Below, one piece after another: positions 56,813-64,000 of a stretch of DNA of 64,000 bases. The notes beneath the pieces are model-generated. The model had not been told where the DNA came from, made no database searches, and saw only the letters and a list, made by a program, of their open reading frames with translations. The stretch spans positions 347,818,491 through 347,882,490 of the forward strand of contig NC_134455.1 of NCBI RefSeq assembly GCF_047948215.1, read 5' to 3'. How positions within the stretch are numbered: position 1 is the stretch's first letter; the number at the start of each line of letters is the position of its first letter. The stretch is from Lycorma delicatula. Lineage: Eukaryota; Arthropoda; Insecta; Hemiptera; Fulgoridae. The position numbers were made by a program, and so were the translations under genes.

Positions 56813-57943
56813 ACCTCCCGCCAAGTGTGAAGTGCGTGCGGTAATTCGATTTCTTCAGGTTGAGGGGTGTAATGCAGCTGAAATTCATTGACGAATAAGT
56901 AATGTGTACAGTGAAACTTCAATAAGTGACAACAAAGTGCGACAATGATGCAGGAACTTTAAAGCAGGACGTACAGATGTTCATGATGCAGGCGGTCAAG
57001 GAAGGATGCGAGTGTCAATCGATGATCTCGTTGAGCGACCACTCGCTGAGGCAATACTAGAAAATTGTCGGTTCACAATTTCTGTATTGAGTGATTCGTT
57101 TCCTAAAATTTCAAGGCCAGCTCTCTACACCATTGTGAGCGAGAGACTTCAGTACTGCAAACTGTGTACAAGATGGGTTCCCAAGATGTTGTCCAACCAT
57201 CACAAAACAATGAGAATGGACGCCTCCCTAACGTTTCTCCAGCGCTACCGCAATGAAGGAGAAGATTTTTTGAACAAAATTATTACAGGGCACGAGACAT
57301 GAGTCCATTTCGAAACTCAAGAAACAAAAGAACAATCCAAACAGCGGATGCATTTTCATTCTCACAGTAAACAACAGAAAGTGTATGGCTACTGTGTTCT
57401 GGCACCGGAATGGAGTTCTCTTGGTGGAATTCATGGAACGTGGCACGACCATCACTGCAGCCTCATACTGCGTGACTCTTCAACGTCTACGAAGGGCAAT
57501 TCAGAATAAGCGGAGAGGAATGTTGACATCAGGCATTGTCTTTCTCCATGACAATGCTCGGCCGCACACTGCAGCTATAACAAAGAAGCTCCTGCAGTGC
57601 TTTCTTTGGGAAGTGTTTGATCACCCACCATACAGCCCGAACTTGGTTCCGATTTTCACCTCTTTGCTCACATGAAACGCTGGCTAGGAGGACAATATTT
57701 TGGCACAGACTTCGAGCTGCAGACCAGCGTAGAAACATGGCTGAAAACACAGGCAGCTCCGCTTTATGACGAGGGTATTGGAAAGTTGGTACCATGCTAC
57801 GACAAATGTCTAAATCGGATTGGCGACTATGTAGAGAAATAGCGTAACTATGTAACTACTTGTTACAAATAACAATTTTTTTATTTTCACTGTGGTTTTA
57901 ATTTCGTGACCGATCGGACCTTGAAAAAAAAATAACCCTCGTA
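56813..57943 (+). mobile_element. mariner element inserted in the LINE, 5' end missing
   Basis: The right end is a clear mariner terminus (reverse complement TACGAGGGTTATTTTTTTTC, then CAAGGTCCGATCGGTCACG). No matching left repeat is found before 56813, where mariner coding similarity begins. The left end is therefore truncated or was deleted with some LINE sequence. LINE RT similarity continues on both sides. Confidence 0.8.
56815..57841 (+). pseudogene. mariner transposase pseudogene
   Basis: In order: CEVRAVIRFLQ-like start (as VKCVRXFDFFRL by shift), NAAEIHRRISNVYSE-like helix-turn-helix, KAGRTDVHDAGGQGR linker (56970), PKISRPALYTIVSERLQY and WVPKMLSNHHKTMRMDASLT. Then FLNKIITGHET, where the first catalytic Asp of 'TGDET' is His and the following Trp codon is a stop at 57300. 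Next come MATVFWHRNGVLLVEFMERG, FLHDNARPHTAAITKKLL (second Asp kept), and PPYSPNLVP in place of 'PPYSPDLAPSDYH' with a frameshift. The tail (MKRWLGGQ, YDKCLNRIGDYVEK) is readable. Inactive by sequence. Confidence 0.9.
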
Positions 57944-59060
57944 ATATCCTAGAAGAATTCTGTGTGGCATCAAAACAATTAACTTTACTAAACAGACTTA
58001 CACACACCAGATATAAAGTAAAATTCATTGGAAAACTCTCAGAATAATTTGAAATTAAGACAGGAGTAAAACAAGATGGTTTATTACTAACATTTTTTAA
58101 CTGTTCCTAGAGAAAGCAGTAAGAAAGTGAGACAAGAAAATGAAAAAAAAAAATTGGAAACACCACCTAATAAAATTGGGTCAGAAATTTAAAGGAATTG
58201 GAAATAACTACCTAGGCTTTGGTGGGTATGTTGTACAATTTTCTTGGAGAATCTTGAAACAACAGCAGAATAAATATCACCTAAAAGGCATAACCGAGAA
58301 AATAGGGCTAAAAATGTCAGCCAAATACAGAATTCATGACAGACATCAGATTCCTCAGTCCTTAAACATGACCAAAAAAATCAATAAATCTAAATATCTG
58401 GAAGAAATAATACAAATCAATGGTAAAGAAATCAAACAAACAAGAATGGATTTGGCCTACCAACTAAAAGAAGATATTTGCAACAAAATCAAGTTCTCAA
58501 TAAAGCCAATATCAGGCATTACACTACAGTAATCAAACCAGAAGGCCTATATGTGTCACAATGCAGCTTCCGCTTGAAATCAGGTGAAAAGAGTGCAATA
58601 AAAAAAAATGAAAGGAAAATTGGCTAGGGACTAATAAAAATAGGTGAAAATGAATAATAAGAATGATAATGATCTTTATAAATACACTGAAACTGAGAAC
58701 ATGTCTTTCCATCAGAAAAATAAGAGTAAAATTCTTCGGCCACCTTATCAGAATTAATAACAGGTTCATATAAAAAAAATTTTCAACCACATTTATTACT
58801 AAAGAATGAAAATCTGTGGTACACAAAGACCTAAAAGAAATGAAAATATCTTAAGAAATAGAACAATGTTCATTCAGCAAACTGGTTCAAGATTTTAAGA
58901 AATTTCTCCTTGAGAAGGAGAAAAAAACAACTATGTCTGATCAAAAGAGAAAAGACAAAAACAAAACAATAGAATGAACTATTGGAAGACAAGCAAAGAA
59001 AAATCCCAGAAGGAGAAATGAATGCCAAATGTTCACCGGTCTCATTTGGCTAAACTCCAA

Positions 59061-60690
59061 AATAAATTTGTTAATAATAATTACATTAATGCCTTCAATT
59101 CACTTACCTAAGACCACTGAATTTTTTCAGTTTTCCTCATTTAGAACTCTAATAGTCGCTTAACATAATTTCAGTTTAAATATTTTTAAAACTGTACATC
59201 AACCTATGAAGAATATGATATAATGTCTTCTTCCTCTTTCAGATTACATAAGTATTTGGTTCTCTACATGGAGTATTATTAAATGACATCAGGAGACTTC
59301 TAGTCTGAAAAATTAAGCTAACCACCTGCCATTTACATTTTGTATTTGGTGTGTGTTGCCTTAGTTCCATTTCTCTAATTCAGTCAATCACACCATTCAC
59401 TACTTGTAGTCCATCTTCTCGGTTTCCAGGAATGTTACAATTAAAAAAATTTATAGCTTTTAAACAATTACTTTTATCTCTTCATCCAGTCAGGTTTCTC
59501 AATAAATACTTTATTAGTTAGAAGATTGGGATTCTCAGATAGATTGAGTGAACTGAGAATATATTTAAAATGGCTTTTTAGAATGCAAAAAAAAGACTGA
59601 AATCTATCTCCAAATTCAGTATATAGTCAAGCACGTTAAAAGGTAAACCAAATATTATTTTTTAAATAAATCTTGTGAATAATCTTCAGATCTTTTGTCT
59701 TTTGAAATCTCCTTACTTTTTTCTGTACATTTACGTACACATTACAACATTCTGCTTGAATAAGTGCACAGTCCTATCTTTTAACATTAAAACTTTCCAG
59801 ATATTATTTAAAATGTGTATTTTATAGCAGATGCTCTTTTCTTAAAATTAGTTGTAAAAGTCATCTTAACATCTTTACAAAACTAAAAATTAACCTAAAT
59901 TCCACTTTAATCCAAAATCTACAGTAGCATTTTTATTTAGGTTAGGAAAACTTCCTTGATTATTTCCACTTATATTATCTTCCCAACATTTTGCTACAGA
60001 TGAGACGAAATAATTACATTTCTAAACCAAGACTATAACTGTAAAACAATCTTGATGACTAATTTGATTAATGTCAAAACTGTGTTTAAATAGATCTGCT
60101 TATTTATTTTCAAAACAGAAGCAGGTCTCACACCATATAAACCAGTGCTGATGTATAATATTGGATTTTTATAGCATGTGAAAAATAAAGATTCAGATGA
60201 AAGCTTGGATTTAAGGAAAAATGAAACAAAATCTTATTTTATAAGAAGAGGTAGTACATGTTTAGAAAATGGTTTCTACTATAATTATTTTTCTTAATAA
60301 ATGCAGCTAGGTAAAAAAATATGATCTATTACTATAAACCATCTTTACATCCATCAATAGTAGACATTTCCTAAAAACTTTCTATCTAAGTTCTTAAGCA
60401 TTTTTTTATAAATAATGTGTACACATTATTAAACTAAACTGTTATCTCATTTCTCTTCCTTTGCTCAATATTTATATTTTAATTATTATTGAATTTATTG
60501 TTAAAGGCTCGAAAGTGATATGCCCAACTGTTTGATTTACACTTGTGGAGATGACAACAAAAAGACAGTGACTTATTCAAAAAAATATGGTGAGATATTA
60601 ACTCCTGATATCTGCGTAACCATATCAATGTTATATTCATAAAACAAATAGGTTAGGTTAATTAAGATTAGTTATAAAAAAATGTTTCTT
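59061..60690. other. AT-rich stretch, nothing firm
   Basis: 59200-59420 read on the minus strand gives FCNCNIPGNREDGLQVVNGV-like pieces with mixed composition, but no family could be assigned. The rest has only short frames. Confidence 0.4.
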
Positions 60691-61115
60691 CTGATTGGTA
60701 CATAATATGTAATACAGATCACATCAGGAATGGGTAGATACATTATTTTACAGAAAAAAAATCACCAGAATTTGCTTGGATGAATCAAGGGAAACCGTAG
60801 TAAAATTTTGATCAAAGCAGCAAGACAAATATACAATTTATAAAACTAAAAAAATTATGATTTAAAGTCTATATTAATCATTTAAAATAAAAACGAATTA
60901 AATAATGTTGATATAAATATACTACAAAAAAGTTTAAAATTCAGGTGTTAGTAAAAATTATTTGACAGCAAAATTATCTGAAAATTATTAAGTAAATCAC
61001 AAGGCAATATTTTCCTGGAATTTTTAAATACTAAAATTGTGTTTTTCAGTTAGAGGGGGTTATGGAATGTCCAGATCTGAAAAAACGCTGACATGTAAGA
61101 TCTGACCCGATTAGT
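60690..61115. repeat. LINE 3' region copy followed by another dispersed repeat
   Basis: 60690-60990 shares 'gtacataat', 'ggatgaatcaaggg' and 'aaaattttgatcaaagcagc' with 33640-33800 and 26810-26900. 61010-61110 ('gttatggaatgtccagatct', 'gatctgacccgattagta') is the repeat also seen near 21400, 38230 and 54150. Confidence 0.5.
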
Positions 61116-61863
61116 ATACTTGTATTTTAAATTATATTGTATCTAACTCTACAACCAAGAAAGAAAAATAATATTTTTAAATTTCCTTTAAATTAATACT
61201 TTTTAAAGTTGGCATCAGATTAGGGATTAATTTCTTGGTAGTTAATTTTTATTTTATGCATACTTCAAAATGTTATATTTAAAATAGAATAAGAAACTGT
61301 TACTATGCACTGTATTTATCACATGCCAAGTAATACGTAAAATGTGATATTACATACTGTATCATATTAGTGTAAACATTAACAAAAAAAATTCCTTGCC
61401 AAAATTGAATTCTTCAAAAGAGTAATGTCAACTTATGTATAACAGTATATAGAATTTATTAAGTCCTTTCAATAAATTTCTAACCTACTCTACAGTCTAA
61501 ATAAATTTAATTTTCATGGACAGAAAAAAAATCTATTCACCTGCGTTCTCTTCAAACACCAAAAAAATAATGTATTGTTTTTAAAGTATGATTAATTTTA
61601 CTCTTTTGTAAAACTAATTTTGTGTACACATGCACAACAGAAGATAAAGTACAATTACAAAGAATGGACACTGTACGCAACCAATACCTTTTGACCTGTT
61701 GTATTCCACATCAATCACATCACTGAAAATCATATTGGAATACTCAAGAAAATTCAAGATTTATTTTCATATTTGTATAAATAAATGAAATATGAATGTG
61801 TAGGATTATATAAATACACTTCTTAACTGCAATGGGTCTCCTCAATGCAATAAAGAATTTCAA
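61116..61863. other. AT-rich stretch, nothing recognised
   Basis: Short frames only; no repeats matched elsewhere in the window. Confidence 0.4.
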
Positions 61864-62800
61864 GGGGTCGGTTTAAAAAGTATCTGACCATAGGCCGTGA
61901 AGGAAAAAATAACTTGCCTTGTGGTTTCAAATCCTAATCTTGTTTGAAGTTGAAACTTTTTTTGTAATGGCTATCAGCTCTACTTTTATGTACTTCAGGA
62001 ACAACCAGAGATCACAACGAGCTGTCTGGTGAATACAGAACCTGTCAAACCTAGAAATTCTATCTATGCTTGACCAAGGAAACTTAGATCAGTTGTGATG
62101 AAAGGGGAGCTGCCATTTGCAAGAGTCTCACACATTTGGTCTCTTACACAGAACTGGATGAACTGAATGTCATAAACAGCATACAATATTTTAAAAAAAA
62201 ACCTGGCAACATCATTTACATTTTAATCCTGGACTTGTTTTGCTTTTTTGGCTTTGAGATGATTGTTAACTTCCATTATGAAGATTGAGCTTTGGTTTGT
62301 GAATTGTAACCACATACTCAAAATTTATCATAGACTAAAGAAATTATGATCACTATTGATATCCACTGGCATTTCCTGTGCAACATCAAAAATCCCTTTC
62401 TTTTAAGCAGAAACATCTTGGCACAAATTGTGTGGCACTATGTGTATATCCGACTCATTTGTTAAGACTGTGTGTATAGAACATCACTAATCCCAAAATC
62501 ATACACAATTTCTTAAAAAAAGCTCATCCTTATTTTCCATTATTAAGTAATGCAAGTCATTATAACATTTAGATTTTAGTTTGGTTGACAACATACTTGT
62601 ATGGGAATCACTCAACTGAAGTTTGGCAATTTTAAATGTGGTTATACTAGTCTTTAATCTGCATAATCCCCACAGCTCCTGAAAACTTGCTTAATCTAAC
62701 AAACTGTTTTGATTCAGTTACTGTAAAGCTTTAGCAGAACTTGCAGATTCAGTAATGTTGTTCAATGCACTCCATCGTTATACACAAAATAAAAATGGGA
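61864..62800 (-). pseudogene. irritans-like mariner pseudogene
   Basis: The plus-strand start GGGTCGGTTTAAAAAGTATC is a typical mariner end. Minus-strand coding pieces run from ATG at 62775: MECIEQHY, stop, ICKFC (compare 'M..IEQRYAIKFC.KL'). Then come IHIVPHNLCQDVSA (compare 'VP..L...Q...R'), LKAKKAKQVQD (compare 'SPRPKKARQ.+S') and CDLWLFLKYIKVELI (compare 'CDFWLFPKLK..LKG'). Heavily decayed, many stops. The element's other end was not found. Confidence 0.68.
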
Positions 62801-63059
62801 CAAGCAGCACTTGTTTACCCTAACGCAATGGCTGCTGAATAAAAACTGATGAATTCTATGAAATTCCAATAAACATGCACACATTAGGTATTTTTACTGT
62901 GTTCCACCAATTTTTATCACTTCCATTCTAATTGGTTTCTAAAAAAGGCAGTTATTTTATGAACAACTGTCAGGTACAGGGTTAGCAATTTGAAACTGAA
63001 CTGCTATAGACTAAACACAGTTGTGACATGTAATATTTTATGAATTAAATTTAAAAATG

Positions 63060-63555
63060 TTCAGAGTGGCTGGGAAGTCACTGTACCCCCTAAAGTTAGA
63101 AATAAAAATTTGTAATACGAGTTATAAATGAAAAATGCGATACAATAATGAAATATTTTATTTACTCACTTTATACATAGTATTAATTTGAATGGTCCAA
63201 GTGGGTCTGTGTGTTCACCCTCATGATGCACGCACAATTCTACACATCAGCACATCATCAGTGGCATTCAACGGAGCATTTCTGGTCTTACATTACAGAA
63301 GGCATCCCTCACAGCGTTGTACAATTCTTCATTTGTGGTGTAGCGACATGCAGATACATGGGGCTTGATAATTGCCCATAATGAATCGTCTGGTGTGGTG
63401 AGATCAGGATTTTGTGGTGGCCATAACAAAGCTGGTGACGCTGATCCAACATTCTGGAAATTTTTCATTCAGAAACGCGTACTGTAGAGCAAAATGCGCA
63501 GGTGTTCCATCCTGCTGCTGTATTGTACTTTGTGTTTGAGTGAAAGTAGCATTTT
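63060..63555 (-). pseudogene. mariner-type transposase C-terminal fragment
   Basis: The minus frame reads QQQDGTPAHFALQYAFLNEK FP (second catalytic Asp) from about 63525. After a shift come LLWPPQNPDLTTPDDSLWAI (third Asp region), RYTTNEELYNAVRDAFCNV and LCVHHEGEHTDPL, ending near 63200. A possible end, 'gtggctgggaagtcactgta', lies at 63065. 63468-63268 is open for 66 codons, but the whole has shifts. Confidence 0.72.
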
Positions 63556-64000
63556 GCATCATCTAATGCAAATTCTTGTTGAACGTTAACCTTTAATTCG
63601 TCAATGGTATAAGGATTTGATTCAATCCTTCAAACGCCATAAAAAAAAAATTGCAATAGTAAATCTGGGGAATCTGGAGGCCATCATCCTCTGTTGACTA
63701 TTTGTTCTTAAAAATCTCATAAATATACATTAGTGAATAGTATGATGTGTGGCATACTGCTCTGTCTTGTTGAAAAAGTCTGTACACTTTTTTCACTATC
63801 TGTTATCCAGAGAATTCTTTGAAATTGTATGGTATACTTCAATGTTGAAAGTCTGGTCAAAAAATACTGGCTTCCACTGTACACTTACAAAAACAGCACA
63901 CCACACACACTTGTTTTCTCATCATGAAATGGACAACAAAATATTTGGTAAGGATTTTCAGTCATCCAGTACCTGGTTAGTGTGAATTAGTATGATCAGA
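63556..64000 (-). pseudogene. Second mariner-type transposase fragment, runs off the window
   Basis: Minus frames: CVWCAVFVSVQWKPVFFDQT FNIE (compare 'VWCA.S...I.GP.FF..TVN.E'), YRLFQQDRAVCHTSYYSL (second catalytic Asp), a weak 'WPP.SPDL..CNFFLW' piece, then NPYTIDELKVNVQQEFA. A junction with the previous fragment lies near 63550. The N-terminal half lies beyond the right edge. Confidence 0.68.

Larger units (their letters stand above)
55560..59060 (+). mobile_element. LINE copy with endonuclease and RT remnants, split by a mariner
   Basis: The order on the plus strand fits one LINE. An endonuclease end (GTNIKTDHYLRTMKMRL at about 56000, like 'RRGADI.SDHYLV..K.RL') comes first, then a linker. 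A pre-RT/RT start (56680-56800) follows, and then the mariner insertion 56813-57943. RT resumes with LEEFCVASKQLTLLNRLTHT and IKTGVKQDGLL (57950-58080, motif 'FEIKTGVRQGDGLSPLLFN'). ITEKIGLKMSAKYRI lies near 58290, then the tail MDLAYQLKEDICNKIKFSI (58446) to about 59060. The YADD box is lost (YVVQF in its place). Endonuclease type suggests an APE LINE of RTE- or R1-like kind. Confidence 0.75.

Noticed and set aside
57228..57795. Minus-strand frames of 75 and 88 codons
   Set aside because: Shadows of the plus-strand mariner transposase, which has clear family motifs.

Overview
The window is AT-rich eukaryotic DNA, almost certainly from an insect and probably a hemipteran. This rests on a chemosensory receptor of the insect-only 7tm_6 family, a spliced RNF7/Rbx2 exon, and a dense load of insect-type mariner, Tc1, pogo, hAT and Helitron elements, LINEs and tRNA-derived SINEs. 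The species assignment is inference. No bacterial-style gene, operon, CRISPR array or true tRNA gene is present, and coding density is very low.

Only two host genes can be supported. (1) The last coding exon of RNF7/Rbx2/Roc2, the RING subunit of cullin-RING ubiquitin ligases, lies on + at 8997-9181; its earlier exons are not in the window. (2) An odorant receptor gene lies on - from 55232 down to at least 36665. Only its first exon (303 complete codons) is a long open frame. Four further exons were found by reading the - strand for the expected receptor segments: 45377-45260, 41418-41322, 38497-38393 and 36820-36665. Every junction is GT/AG and every intron phase matches (1, 2, 0, 0). The very short last exon is not securely placed.

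The rest is transposon debris, layer on layer. 1-6500: LINE RT remnants (-), a SINE, a Tc1-like element with inverted repeats of about 430 bp (1473-3278), an unclassified repeat, another SINE and a LINE tail. 6600-8115: an unclassified element beginning ACTTCCTTGTACG, interrupted by a SINE. 8180-8640: LINE RT (-). 9480-11660: LINE pieces with a mariner-type pseudogene. 12300-15540: a decayed Helitron Rep/helicase gene (-) whose 3' end is inverted-duplicated. 16148-19240: further ACTTCCTTGTACG copies, a 232-bp tandem duplication, a foldback element, a 56-bp TA tract and two back-to-back perfect hairpins. 22050-24180: hAT in a LINE. 25390-31800: mariner-type pseudogenes, LINEs and a SINE. 33475-36140: a mariner inserted at a TA in a LINE. 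36960-46160: receptor introns holding LINE, mariner and SINE copies. 46200-51300: RNase H, pogo/jerky, SINE, LINE and DDE_3 remnants. 53330-59060: LINE copies, one split by a mariner. 61860-64000: three mariner-type pseudogenes.

All the transposase and reverse-transcriptase genes carry stops, frameshifts or truncations, so none looks autonomous. The receptor gene appears open in all five exons found. The less ordinary items are the receptor reconstruction, the ACTTCCTTGTACG family with a compensated 3' hairpin, the twin perfect hairpins, the inverted end of the Helitron, and several elements with unusually long inverted repeats. No database search was possible; family names rest on motif recognition.
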